This document shows positions 27,554 through 36,866 of a DNA stretch of 64,000 nt, piece by piece (the stretch's first letter is position 1; the number at the start of each line of letters is the position of its first letter). The stretch lies in the NCBI GenBank assembly GCA_025060475.1, contig JANXBZ010000001.1, forward strand, positions 62,001-126,000, written 5' to 3'. The position numbers were made by a program, and so were the translations under genes. The stretch is from Dictyoglomus sp. (GTDB lineage Bacteria > Dictyoglomota > Dictyoglomia > Dictyoglomales > Dictyoglomaceae). Under the pieces are notes generated by a model. The model did not search any database and was not told where the DNA came from. It saw nothing but the letters and a program-made list of their open reading frames with translations.

Positions 27554-28909
27554 ATGCCTTATTTTCCCCATACCTCAAAAGAAATAAAAGAAATGCTTGA
27601 TTTCCTGGGGATTAAAAGTATAGAGGAACTTTTTGAAGATATTCCAAAATCCATAAGAGAAAAGGCAAGAAAAAATTTTAAATTACCAGAAGCGTTATCA
27701 GAAATAGAAATTTACAAAAAAATAGAAGAAATTTCAAATAAAAATACGGGTAAAGATTATATATCCTTTTTAGGTGGAGGAGCATATTATCATTATATTC
27801 CTCCTGTTGTAAAGCATATCATATCATATCCTACTTTTTATACTTCCTATACTCCATATCAAGCAGAAATAAGTCAAGGATTTCTTCAAGCTATGTTTGA
27901 ATACCAAAGTCTTATATGTGAACTAACAGGTATGGAAGTCGCAAATTCCTCCTTATATGAAGCAGGTTCAGGAATAGCAGAAGCAAGTCTAATGGCTCAT
28001 AGAATAAATGGAAGAAAAGAGATCCTTATATCAAAAGGAGTTCATCCTGAATATAGAGAAGTTTTGAAAACATATATTAATGGTATGAAATTGAATTATA
28101 AGGAAATTTCTTTAGATGAAAAGGGAGAAACTGATCTAAATATTTTAAAAGAATCCTTGTCCAATGAAACCTCGTGTCTTATTATTCAAAGTCCTAACTT
28201 CTTTGGAGTAATAGAAACAAAACTTAAGGAAATTTCCGAATTGCTTCATCAAAACAATTCTTTATTTATTTGTAGTGTATATCCCATATCTCTTGGAATA
28301 TTAAAACCTCCAGGAGAATATAAGGCAGATATAGTAGTAGGAGAAGGCCAATGTCTTGGTTCTCCCCTAAACTTTGGTGGACCATATCTAGGAATATTTG
28401 CCACGAAAAGAGAATTTATAAGACAAATTCCAGGAAGATTGGTTGGAGAAACTAAGGATTTAGAAGGAAAAAGAGGTTATGTATTAACATTACAAACAAG
28501 GGAACAACATATAAAAAGATCAAGAGCAACCTCTAATATCTGCACCAATGAAGCCCTTACCGCTTTAGCAACTACTGTTTATCTCTCTCTTTTAGGGAAA
28601 AAAGGGCTAAGAAAAGTTGCGGAGTTGTGCTATGATAGAGCTCATTATGCCAAAAAAAGACTTTTAGAAAGCATTAATACACTAGAATTAACTTATCCTT
28701 CTTATTTTTTCAATGAATTTGTAATAAAACTTAATAAACCTGTAAAAACTGTTTATCAAGCCCTAAAAGATAAAAAAATTCTTGCTGGAATTCCCTTAGA
28801 AAAATTTTTTCCAGAAAGAGATAAAGAATTGCTTTTAGCTTTCACAGAGATGAACACTAAAGAAGAAATTGATTATCTAGTGAAAAGTATGAAGGAGGCC
28901 TTAGAATGA
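27554..28909 (+). CDS. gcvPA: Glycine dehydrogenase (decarboxylating) subunit 1
   Basis: A 451-residue N-terminal-type half of the P protein. Patterns: [17 protein letters not shown] at the start, [15 protein letters not shown] (about 74-88), [21 protein letters not shown] (about 97-117; the classical substrate/PLP region) and [14 protein letters not shown] (about 322). It binds with GcvPB to form the PLP enzyme that decarboxylates glycine. The split form is usual in Firmicutes, Thermotogales and archaea. It overlaps gcvPB by four bases. Confidence 0.97.
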   Translation: MPYFPHTSKEIKEMLDFLGIKSIEELFEDIPKSIREKARKNFKLPEALSEIEIYKKIEEISNKNTGKDYISFLGGGAYYHYIPPVVKHIISYPTFYTSYTPYQAEISQGFLQAMFEYQSLICELTGMEVANSSLYEAGSGIAEASLMAHRINGRKEILISKGVHPEYREVLKTYINGMKLNYKEISLDEKGETDLNILKESLSNETSCLIIQSPNFFGVIETKLKEISELLHQNNSLFICSVYPISLGILKPPGEYKADIVVGEGQCLGSPLNFGGPYLGIFATKREFIRQIPGRLVGETKDLEGKRGYVLTLQTREQHIKRSRATSNICTNEALTALATTVYLSLLGKKGLRKVAELCYDRAHYAKKRLLESINTLELTYPSYFFNEFVIKLNKPVKTVYQALKDKKILAGIPLEKFFPERDKELLLAFTEMNTKEEIDYLVKSMKEALE

Positions 28910-30342
28910 AAGAAATTCCTTTATTATCAGAAATTTCTGAGGAAGGCAGAGAGACTATTTCTCTTCCCAATGATATTGAATTCTCTCCTTACAAAGAACT
29001 TCCAAAGGAACTCTTAAGGGAAAATTTACCTTTACCTCAAATAAGTGAAGTAGAAATAGTAAGACATTTTACAAACCTTTCTTTGAGAAACTTTGGGGTG
29101 GACTTAGGATTTTATCCTCTAGGTTCTTGTACGATGAAATATAATCCTAAAATAAATGAAGATTTAGCAAATCTTCCTGGGTTTACTAAGCTTCATCCCT
29201 ATACTCCTGAAGATTTAAGTCAAGGAGCTCTCCAAATAATTTATGAACTAGAAAAATTATTATGTAATATAACTGGAATGGACAGATTTACATTTCAACC
29301 TTCTGCTGGAGCCCACGGAGAACTTACGGGTCTTTTGATTATAAAGGCCTACTTAAAAGACAAAGGTGAGAATAGGAATACAGTATTAGTTCCTGACTCT
29401 GCTCATGGAACAAATCCTGCTAGTGCAGCTATGGCTGGTTTTAAAACTCTAGAAATTCCATCAGATGAAAGAGGATTAGTTGATCCTAATATACTAAAAA
29501 ACTACGTAAATGAAGATACAGCTGTATTAATGCTAACAAATCCTAATACTCTTGGCCTATTTGAAAAAGATATAGAAAAAATTGCAGACATCATTCATCA
29601 AAAGGGGGCATTATTATATTATGATGGTGCAAATTTAAATGGGATTATGGGATATGCAAGACCTGGAGATATGGGATTCGATGTAATTCATCTAAATCTC
29701 CATAAAACCTTTTCCACACCCCATGGTGGAGGAGGACCTGGTGCAGGACCTGTAGGAGTTAAAAGCTTTCTAACTCCTTATCTACCAAAACCCGTGGTAG
29801 ATTTTAACGGAGAAAAATATTACTTAAACTTTAATATTCCAAAAAGCATTGGAAGAGTTAGGAGTTTCTATGGAAATTTTTCTGTTATTCTTAAGGCATA
29901 TATTTATATCAGATTAATGGGAGAAGAAGGATTAAAGAAAACTACAGAGATGGCAGTACTCAATGCTAATTATCTAAAGGAAAAATTAAAAGCTATATTC
30001 TATCTTCCATATCCAACCCTATGCAAACACGAGTTTGTATTATCATGTAAAAAGCAGAAAGAAAAAGGAGTAAAAACTATAGATATTGCCAAAAGAATAT
30101 TAGATTTTGGAATTCATGCTCCAACTATATATTTTCCTTTAATAGTAGAGGAAGCCTTAATGATAGAACCTACAGAAACAGAGACAAAATATACATTGGA
30201 TAATTTTGTTTCTATTTTAGAGGAAATAAATAAAGAAATTGAAGAAAATATAGAGATAATAAAAACAGCCCCTCACAATACACCTATAAAAAGATTAGAT
30301 GAAACCTTAGCAGCTAAAAATTTAAAGGTAAAATGGGAATAA
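28906..30342 (+). CDS. gcvPB: Glycine dehydrogenase (decarboxylating) subunit 2
   Basis: A 478-residue half of the P protein that carries PLP. The Schiff-base Lys is K267 in [20 protein letters not shown] (the classical glycine-rich stretch). Other patterns: [15 protein letters not shown] (about 68-82), [10 protein letters not shown] (about 131) and [16 protein letters not shown] (about 164). The length is standard. Its stop overlaps the next radical SAM gene by 10 bases, so the latter is translationally close to the gcv genes. Confidence 0.97.
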   Translation: MKEIPLLSEISEEGRETISLPNDIEFSPYKELPKELLRENLPLPQISEVEIVRHFTNLSLRNFGVDLGFYPLGSCTMKYNPKINEDLANLPGFTKLHPYTPEDLSQGALQIIYELEKLLCNITGMDRFTFQPSAGAHGELTGLLIIKAYLKDKGENRNTVLVPDSAHGTNPASAAMAGFKTLEIPSDERGLVDPNILKNYVNEDTAVLMLTNPNTLGLFEKDIEKIADIIHQKGALLYYDGANLNGIMGYARPGDMGFDVIHLNLHKTFSTPHGGGGPGAGPVGVKSFLTPYLPKPVVDFNGEKYYLNFNIPKSIGRVRSFYGNFSVILKAYIYIRLMGEEGLKKTTEMAVLNANYLKEKLKAIFYLPYPTLCKHEFVLSCKKQKEKGVKTIDIAKRILDFGIHAPTIYFPLIVEEALMIEPTETETKYTLDNFVSILEEINKEIEENIEIIKTAPHNTPIKRLDETLAAKNLKVKWE

Positions 30343-31145
30343 CAATTGTAAAGCCTATAAACACATTACCTTTAAGTATAACTGGCGAAAAATGTGTTCT
30401 TAGATGTAATCACTGTAAAGGACACTATCTCAAAGGAATGATAGCTCTTTCTAAAGTTGAGAGAAAAATTCAGAAAAATAATTATAAAAGTATATTGATA
30501 AGTGGAGGATTTGACCTTAATGGAAAATTAGAAAACATATCTAAAGATATTTTAGAGAGCTTGAAAAAGAAAGGATTTAAACTAAACTGCCATTTAGGAC
30601 TAATTGGAGAAGAAGATATTAAAGATATTATGGGACTTATAGATGAAATTTCTTTTGATCTTATTTTAGATGAAGCTGTAATTCAAAAGGTTTTTCATCT
30701 AAAAAAAACTCCTGAAGATTTTAAAGATACTTTTAAACTTTTGAAAAATCACTTTTCAGTAAATCCCCATATAGTTGTAGGATTAAATTGTGGAAAAATT
30801 GAAAAAGAATATGAAGCCATTGATTTTTTGTCAAAATTTCAACCTCTAAATATAATTTTCATTATTTTTACTCCCATTAAAAATACTCCTATGGAACACA
30901 TTTCTCCACCTTCCATAAATATGCTTAAAAAATTTTTCCTTTATACAAAAGAAAAAATTCCAAAGGCAAATCTTTATTTAGGTTGTGTAAGACCATCTAG
31001 CGATTATAGAGAAAAAACTGATTTCTTAGCATATGAGCTAGGATTTAAAGCAATTGTAAATCCTCATCCCAAGGTTTTAGAGTACCTTAAAAAATCTGAT
31101 TTAATAGAAAATTATTTTTATGAATGCTGTGCATTTTTGAAATGA
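30333..31145 (+). CDS. Radical SAM protein, probable subunit of LipS1/LipS2-type lipoyl synthase
   Basis: A 270-residue radical SAM protein with the cluster motif C21-x3-C25-x2-C28 ([17 protein letters not shown]). Further Cys residues include GCVRPSSDY (about 228) and a CC pair near the end. It is encoded 10 bases inside the end of gcvPB and overlaps the next radical SAM gene by four bases. In Thermococcus kodakarensis two radical SAM proteins formerly annotated as biotin synthases together make lipoate from the octanoyl form and replace LipA. The gene pair, size, motif and place in the gcv operon fit that system. Which of LipS1 or LipS2 this is cannot be settled by eye. Alternatives: another GCS-linked radical SAM enzyme. 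Confidence 0.65.
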   Translation: MGITIVKPINTLPLSITGEKCVLRCNHCKGHYLKGMIALSKVERKIQKNNYKSILISGGFDLNGKLENISKDILESLKKKGFKLNCHLGLIGEEDIKDIMGLIDEISFDLILDEAVIQKVFHLKKTPEDFKDTFKLLKNHFSVNPHIVVGLNCGKIEKEYEAIDFLSKFQPLNIIFIIFTPIKNTPMEHISPPSINMLKKFFLYTKEKIPKANLYLGCVRPSSDYREKTDFLAYELGFKAIVNPHPKVLEYLKKSDLIENYFYECCAFLK

Positions 31146-32101
31146 AAATTGGTATATCCTATGGATGCTTAGAAATTCTAAAGAAAGGTAAGATAAGAGA
31201 AGATTCGCCAAAAACTTTATATCTTCTGGCTTCAGGAAAATGTCAAAAAAACTGTGCTTTTTGTACTCAAGCAAGAGAAAGTAATGATAGTCTCTACCTT
31301 TCTCGAATAATATGGCCAAATATAGAAGAAGAGGAATTGTTTTCTCTATTAAAGGCAAAAAGAGATTTCTTCTATAGAATATGCATACAAACCACAAAAA
31401 CAGAATTTTGGAAAAAGAATATAAAATCTCTAATTTCTAAATTGAAAATATTTAATTTACCCATTTCTCTATCCGCGCCCGTGGAAAATATGAAGGAAGT
31501 CGATGAATTATTCGAATTAGGAATCGAAAGAATGAATATTTCTATTGATGTTGCTGATAGGGAGTTGTATTTTAAAATAAAAGAGCAATTATGGGAAGAT
31601 AAAATAAATCTAATAAAGAATGCAAGTAAGAAATATAAAGAAAGAATAACTACTCATATAATAGTTGGCTTGGGAGAGAAAGAGAAATTTCTATTAGAAA
31701 TAATTAATGAACTAATAAAGAATAAAATAACTATTGCTTTATTTGCCTTTACTCCATTACCAGGAACAAAACTAGAAAATAAAACTCCTCCAGATTACTT
31801 AACCTACAGAAAGATTCAGATTATAACTTTTCTTTTACAGAGAAATTTAATAAATTTTGAGAACTTGAGATTTGATAAAAAAGAAAGATTAATAATTGAG
31901 GACTGGTGGTTAAATAAATCTTACTATTACTTTCAAGAAATATTTTTAACTATGGGATGTCCTAATTGCAATAGACCTTATTATAATGAATCTCCAAGAA
32001 TAACTCCCTATAATTTCCCAAGAGAAATAAAACAAGAAGAAATAATTACGATAAAAAATCTTTTAAATAAAGGAAAATGTTTCAACTTAAGAAAAATTTA
32101 A
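31142..32101 (+). CDS. Radical SAM protein, biotin synthase-like, probable second subunit of LipS1/LipS2-type lipoyl synthase
   Basis: A 319-residue radical SAM protein, counted from the ATG at 31142, which overlaps the previous stop in an ATGA; an in-frame upstream ATG at 31124 is less likely. The cluster motif is C34-x3-C38-x2-C41 in GKCQKNCAFCTQAR, much like BioB. It also has FTPLPGTKLE (about 205) and a C-terminal CPNCNRPYYNESPRI (about 275) that may bind an auxiliary cluster, the sulfur source in such enzymes. Known: paired radical SAM proteins of this kind are lipoyl synthases in Thermococcus. Inferred: this pair lipoylates GcvH. A true BioB is unlikely, as no biotin genes are near. Confidence 0.65.
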   Translation: MKIGISYGCLEILKKGKIREDSPKTLYLLASGKCQKNCAFCTQARESNDSLYLSRIIWPNIEEEELFSLLKAKRDFFYRICIQTTKTEFWKKNIKSLISKLKIFNLPISLSAPVENMKEVDELFELGIERMNISIDVADRELYFKIKEQLWEDKINLIKNASKKYKERITTHIIVGLGEKEKFLLEIINELIKNKITIALFAFTPLPGTKLENKTPPDYLTYRKIQIITFLLQRNLINFENLRFDKKERLIIEDWWLNKSYYYFQEIFLTMGCPNCNRPYYNESPRITPYNFPREIKQEEIITIKNLLNKGKCFNLRKI

Positions 32102-33474
32102 TAGAAGTTTTTATTACTCTACATACTTTAACAGAAGACAAAGTAAAAATATATTTAGTAGGGGGCTTTATAAGAGATTATTTTCTTGGTAAAGAAAGTA
32201 GAGATTTAGACTTTATTATATATCCCTTTTCTTATAAGATTTTAGACTATTTTTCAAAAAGTGTTAGTGGGAAAATTTTTCCTTTAGACGAAAATAGAAA
32301 ATATTTTAGGATCATCGCAAAATTGAACAATGAAAATTATATTTTTGATTTTACCCCACCCCAAGAAGAGAATTTACTGGGAGAAATTAAAAGAAGAGAT
32401 TTCACAATAAATTCCATCCTTTTAGATCTTAGTAATCTTAGACTTATTGATCTTCTTGGAGGTATAAAGGATTTAAAGGAAAACAAATTAAAGGTTTGCT
32501 CAGAATACAGTATTTCAGAAGATCCCTTGAGAATTCTTCGAGGCTTTAGATTTGCTTCTAATTTAGGATTTAAACTTACCTCTTTTACAGAGAAGATGAT
32601 GATAGAAAATAAAAAAAATTTAAAAAGGATAAAAGGAGAAAGAATTCATGATGAGATTTATAGAATTCTAAGATCTTCCTTTACCAAAGATTTTTGGATA
32701 AAGATGTATAAATTAGGTATATTAGAAGAAATTCTTCCAGAATTAACAGCTCTTGAGAGTATTCCCTGGACTAATCCTCATCATACAAATCCTTTATTTC
32801 ATTCTTTCGAAGCCCTTGGAATTTTTGAATATATTTATTACTATCTTGACAAAATCTTCCCAGAAAATTATGTAATTCTTAAAGAATATCTCAATAAAGA
32901 ATTTTATTCTGAATTTACAAAGAAAGAATTATTAAAATTCTCAATCTTAATTCATGATATAGGAAAGGAAAAAACCTTTTCTAAGGATGAGAAAGGAAAA
33001 GTTCACTACTATGACCATGAAAGGATTGGAACTATGATATTAGAAAATATCTCAGAAAGATTAAGATTTAGTAGAAAAGAAGAAGAATACATAAAAAAAA
33101 TGATTAAATATCATCTCTATCCTTCTTTTATTTTTAAAGATGAGAAAAGTAATAAATCTAGAATTATCAATAAACTAAAAGATGAAACTTTAGGCTTAAT
33201 GCTATTATTCTTAGCGGACCAATTTTCAATAAAACCTTCAGAACAATTACTCGCTTTTTTCCAGGAAGTTATTAACTTATATTTAAAAGCTAAAGAAACT
33301 AAAACTCTCCTCTCAGGAGAGGAGATTATGCAATATTTTTCTTTAAAACCATCTCCATTAATTGGAAAACTCAAAGAATCTTTAATACAAGCTCAACAAG
33401 AAGGAAAAGTAATGAACAAAAAAGAAGCCTTAGAATTTTTAGAGAGTATATTAAAAAATGAAAACAATTCCTGA
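32077..33474 (+). CDS. cca: CCA tRNA nucleotidyltransferase / poly(A) polymerase family
   Basis: A 465-residue class II nucleotidyltransferase. The N-terminal domain has YLVGGFIRDYFLG (about 26-38) and SRDLDFIIYP (DxD metal site, about 41-50), then RRDFTINSIL (about 109) and EDPLRILRGFRFAS (about 148), and an HD domain with LIHDIGKEKTFSKDE (about 291) and YDHE. It adds or repairs the tRNA CCA end, or adds poly(A). All nine tRNA genes in the window already encode CCA, so repair or tailing is the likely job. The start overlaps the upstream radical SAM gene by 25 bases. Confidence 0.85.
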   Translation: MFQLKKNLIEVFITLHTLTEDKVKIYLVGGFIRDYFLGKESRDLDFIIYPFSYKILDYFSKSVSGKIFPLDENRKYFRIIAKLNNENYIFDFTPPQEENLLGEIKRRDFTINSILLDLSNLRLIDLLGGIKDLKENKLKVCSEYSISEDPLRILRGFRFASNLGFKLTSFTEKMMIENKKNLKRIKGERIHDEIYRILRSSFTKDFWIKMYKLGILEEILPELTALESIPWTNPHHTNPLFHSFEALGIFEYIYYYLDKIFPENYVILKEYLNKEFYSEFTKKELLKFSILIHDIGKEKTFSKDEKGKVHYYDHERIGTMILENISERLRFSRKEEEYIKKMIKYHLYPSFIFKDEKSNKSRIINKLKDETLGLMLLFLADQFSIKPSEQLLAFFQEVINLYLKAKETKTLLSGEEIMQYFSLKPSPLIGKLKESLIQAQQEGKVMNKKEALEFLESILKNENNS

Positions 33475-34162
33475 AAAGATTATTGATAAGGTCTTCGATA
33501 AATTTTTTAATAATATTTTTTTCCCTTTTACATGGGGAAAGGAAACTCTTAAACTTTTAAATTATTATCAAAGGAAAGAAGAAGAGAAATTATTGAGAAC
33601 TTTTAATGAGATTAAAAATTTCCAAGCTTGGATAAGCAATAATCAGAATATTTTAGATGTTTTCATCAGAATGTTAAATGAGATTAAAGATTTAAGAGAA
33701 ATTTTCTTAATAAAAAGTAGAGAGTTTAAAGAAGAACTAGAGGTCTTATATTTATGGAATAATATAATAAGTTTCATTGAAAAAAATAAAATACCTTTGG
33801 CATCAGAATTATTAAATTTTCCCAATGAAAAAATAGGTTTTCAAAATCTTCTTTGGGAAATTCTAAGCTGGTATTTAAAAGTCTCTAAATTTATAACTTT
33901 TTCCCTAAACTTTTACAACTTTCCTAATCTAAACTCAGGATTTTATTTTGAAGGAAACAAAGTCTATCAACCAAGTAAATATTACATCTTAGAGGAAGAA
34001 AAAGATTTTCTAGTAAATCTTCTTATCAATCTTTCAGGATTTCCCTCTAGGGAAGGCATAAAAGAGTTTTCCCTTCCCCAGAGGATAATTATAAAAAGAA
34101 GTAAGAGAGATTATTTCTTTTTAGATTCTAAAAACCTAAGTTTAATTTTTTATCTTTCATAA
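33458..34162 (+). CDS. Unknown protein
   Basis: I do not recognise this 234-residue protein. It is rich in Lys, Asn, Phe, Leu and Ile, has no signal peptide, no clear membrane helix and no metal motif. The first half looks helical (ETLKLLNYYQRKEEEKLL; IRMLNEIKDLREIFLIKSR). The second half has aromatic stretches and a basic end with IIIKRSKRDYFFLDS. It overlaps cca by 17 bases at its start and the convergent gene at 34150 by 13 bases at its end. It is probably the last gene of the gcv-lipS-cca run. Confidence 0.6.
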   Translation: MKTIPEKIIDKVFDKFFNNIFFPFTWGKETLKLLNYYQRKEEEKLLRTFNEIKNFQAWISNNQNILDVFIRMLNEIKDLREIFLIKSREFKEELEVLYLWNNIISFIEKNKIPLASELLNFPNEKIGFQNLLWEILSWYLKVSKFITFSLNFYNFPNLNSGFYFEGNKVYQPSKYYILEEEKDFLVNLLINLSGFPSREGIKEFSLPQRIIIKRSKRDYFFLDSKNLSLIFYLS

Positions 34163-34644
34163 ACTATAATTTCGACATTTTTTAACCATAATTCTCCATT
34201 TGCTTCTTTTTCTAATCTTATTTCTATTTTATTTGTAGAACCCTTTAGCCAATATAGAGTTATATCGAAGGAAGGTGATATATAAATGTTGCTTCCAATA
34301 TCCCATCCCCGGACTATGCTCTTATCGTTTATTAATATTTCTATAGGAGTCCAATTTTCAGCATATGGGAGAAGAGGTGTCATTAAGGAAATCCTTAGAA
34401 TAACTCTAAAAGGACTTAAGTCTTTACTCACAGGAGTATATAGCCTAAGAAAGCTTTCTGGTCTTAGAAAGGCTAAATGGTAAGAACTATTTTCTCTTTC
34501 CTTTCTTACCCCCTTTGATATCTCATAAATTAAATTTCCAGAAGTTGTCTCTTTTGAGAAATCTAAATAATAAATATCCTTAGCTATTCCTAAGTTAATA
34601 ATTAATAAAATAAGAAAATAAATAATAATAAATTTTCCTTTCAC
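34150..34644 (-). CDS. Unknown exported protein
   Basis: A 164-residue protein with a clear signal peptide (about 1-22, ending near NLGIAKD). The mature part looks like a beta-sandwich: SFLRLYTP, FRVILRISLMTP, PIEILINDKSIVRGWDIG, SFDITLYWLKGSTNKIEIRL and ELWLKNVEIIVYE. The form is reminiscent of carbohydrate-binding jelly rolls, but I find no diagnostic motif. It is the last gene of the dprA-topA-trmFO-xer run, with SD AGGAGGG, 21 bases after the recombinase gene. Confidence 0.6.
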   Translation of the reverse strand: MKGKFIIIYFLILLIINLGIAKDIYYLDFSKETTSGNLIYEISKGVRKERENSSYHLAFLRPESFLRLYTPVSKDLSPFRVILRISLMTPLLPYAENWTPIEILINDKSIVRGWDIGSNIYISPSFDITLYWLKGSTNKIEIRLEKEANGELWLKNVEIIVYER

Positions 34645-34665
34645 AAAAAACCCTCCTTTTTAGCA

Positions 34666-35550
34666 TTATTCCTTTTTCGCTCGAGGATGGAAAGAAGAAT
34701 ATACCTTCTGAATCTGTTCCTTTGTTATATGAGTATAAATTTGAGTCGTAGAAATTCTGGCATGTCCCAATAACTCTTGGACAGATCTTAAATCTGCACC
34801 GCTTTCTAATAAATGGGTAGCAAAAGTATGTCTTAGAGTGTGAGGAGTAAATTTTCTTTTCAATATCTTAGAATACTTAGAAATAATTAATCTTACCCCT
34901 CTATCTGACAATGGCTTACCTTTAGCGTTAAGAAATAAAATATCAGTTTTAGTTTTTAAAAGCTTTGGTCTGACTTTTTCACAATAGATTTTTAAAATTC
35001 GAAGAGTCTCTTCACCTAAAATTACAATTCTTTCCCTTACCCTTTTTCCTAAAACTTTAATTTCTCCTAATTCCCAATTAATATCTCTTTCTTTTATTTT
35101 TATAAGCTCCCCTACCCTAATTCCTGTAGCATATAAAATTTCTATAATAGCCCTATCTCTTATCTCCAAAGACTTTTCTAAGGATGGAAGAGATAATAAT
35201 TTATCTATTTCATCTTGGGAAAGAAAATTAGGAAGTTTTTTCTCAATCTTAGGCGTAGAAAGATAAATAGATAAGTCCTCTTTGAGTTTATCATATTTAA
35301 AAAGATATATTAAAAAACTTCGAAGACTTATTATTTTTCTTGCAAGAGTTGTTCTCTTATATTCTTTTTGAGATAAGTAATGTAAAAAATTTCTTACAGT
35401 TCTCTTATTTTCAAAATCTAAATTATTTTCTTTACAAAAATTATAAAAATCAGAAAGATCTACTCTATAACTCCTCAACGTATTTTCCGAGTAGTTTTTC
35501 TCAAATCTTAAATAATTTAAAAACTCTTTTATTTCTTCTAAAAGTTCCAT
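34666..35550 (-). CDS. xerC: Tyrosine recombinase, XerC/XerD family
   Basis: A 294-residue recombinase with the N-terminal SAM-like core-binding domain (about 5-85) and the catalytic domain (about 105-290). All active-site residues are present: R145 in ATGIRVGE, K169, H237 and R240 in HTLRHTFATH, H263 in LLGHARIS, and Y272 in TQIYTH. It resolves chromosome dimers at dif. Its place after trmFO matches the xerC/codV gene of Bacillus, so xerC is the better name, but it may be the only Xer of this organism. Confidence 0.9.
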   Translation of the reverse strand: MELLEEIKEFLNYLRFEKNYSENTLRSYRVDLSDFYNFCKENNLDFENKRTVRNFLHYLSQKEYKRTTLARKIISLRSFLIYLFKYDKLKEDLSIYLSTPKIEKKLPNFLSQDEIDKLLSLPSLEKSLEIRDRAIIEILYATGIRVGELIKIKERDINWELGEIKVLGKRVRERIVILGEETLRILKIYCEKVRPKLLKTKTDILFLNAKGKPLSDRGVRLIISKYSKILKRKFTPHTLRHTFATHLLESGADLRSVQELLGHARISTTQIYTHITKEQIQKVYSSFHPRAKKE

Positions 35551-35552
35551 TT

Positions 35553-36866
35553 CTAAATATTGAATCTTTTTATTATATCATGAAGAGATTCTAATGCTCT
35601 TTTTGCCATAATCTCATGTTTCAATCTTTTATCCTTTATGGGTTTATTTAATGGAGGTAACAATCCAAAATTTGCATTCATGGGTTGATAATTATTTATA
35701 GGAATTGGCGAGGATATGTAATTTAAAAGAGCACCAATCATGGTATCTTCGGGGAAGATTATTAAAGGTTTTTCCTTTATTAATCTATAGGCATTTATTC
35801 CAGCAACTATCCCCATACTTGCAGATTCCATATATCCTTCTACTCCAATAATCTGTCCTGCAAAAAATATTCTTTTATCTTTCTTAAATTGAAGAGTTGG
35901 TTCTAAAAATTTAGGAGCATAAAAATAGGTATTCCTATGCATAACTCCATATCTTACAAATTCTGCTCTTTCTAAACCTGGTATCATCCTAAAAATTCTC
36001 TTTTGCTCTAACCATCTTAAACGAGTTTGAAATCCAACTAAACTATAAAGAGTCTTATACTTATTCTCAGGTCTTAATTGAACTACAGCATAAGGTTCCT
36101 TACCTGTTCTTGGATCAGGAAGCCCTACAGGTCTCATTGGACCAAATCTCAAAGTATCAATTCCTCTTTTTGCCATAACTTCAATAGGAAGACATCCTTC
36201 AAAAAATCTTTCTTCTCCTTCAATATGGGGTTCAACTACTTCCGCTTTTATTAGTTCTTCTACAAATCTTTTATATTCTTCTTCATTTAAGGGTGCATTA
36301 AGATAATCTTCCTCACCTTTTCCATAACGGGAAGCAAAATATAATTTATCAAAGTCTAAAGAATCTGCAGAAACTATAGGTGAAACTGCATCATAAAAAT
36401 ATAAAAATTCGGTATCTAAAAGGTCTTGAAGTTTTTTTGAAAATTCAGGAGAAGTAAGTGGTCCTGTAGCTATAATAACAATTCCTTCTGTTGGAATTTC
36501 TTTTATTTCCTCCCTTATTATAGTTATATAAGGATTTTGAGAAAGAATTTCTTCTACTCTCTTTGAAAATAGCTCCCTATCAACAGCTAAAGCAGTTCCT
36601 GCTGGAATTTTAGTTTCTTCAGCAACTTTTAAGAGAAGAGAATCTAGAATTTTCATTTCCTCTTTTAATAAACCAGAAGCATTAGTTATCTCTTTGGATT
36701 TGAAGGAATTACTACAAACGAGTTCTGCTAGATATCCTGTCTTATGTGCAGGTGTTAAGACTTTTGGCCTCATTTCATAAATTTCTACAGGAATTTTTCT
36801 TTTTGCAATTTGCCAAGCAGCCTCGCAACCGGCAAGTCCTCCACCAATAATCTTTACAGGTATCAC
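35553..36866 (-). CDS. trmFO: Folate-dependent tRNA (uracil-54-C5)-methyltransferase TrmFO
   Basis: A 437-residue flavoprotein that makes m5U54 in tRNA using methylene-THF. Patterns: VKIIGGGLAGCEAAWQIAKR (FAD site, residues 4-23), LVCSNSFKSKEITNASGLLKEEM (split, about 49-71), CLPIEVMAKRGIDTLRFGPMRPVGL (about 224-248) and FFAGQIIGVEGYMESASMG (about 335). The methyl donor could come from the glycine cleavage system encoded in this window. The start overlaps the topA stop by four bases. Confidence 0.97.
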   Translation of the reverse strand: MIPVKIIGGGLAGCEAAWQIAKRKIPVEIYEMRPKVLTPAHKTGYLAELVCSNSFKSKEITNASGLLKEEMKILDSLLLKVAEETKIPAGTALAVDRELFSKRVEEILSQNPYITIIREEIKEIPTEGIVIIATGPLTSPEFSKKLQDLLDTEFLYFYDAVSPIVSADSLDFDKLYFASRYGKGEEDYLNAPLNEEEYKRFVEELIKAEVVEPHIEGEERFFEGCLPIEVMAKRGIDTLRFGPMRPVGLPDPRTGKEPYAVVQLRPENKYKTLYSLVGFQTRLRWLEQKRIFRMIPGLERAEFVRYGVMHRNTYFYAPKFLEPTLQFKKDKRIFFAGQIIGVEGYMESASMGIVAGINAYRLIKEKPLIIFPEDTMIGALLNYISSPIPINNYQPMNANFGLLPPLNKPIKDKRLKHEIMAKRALESLHDIIKRFNI

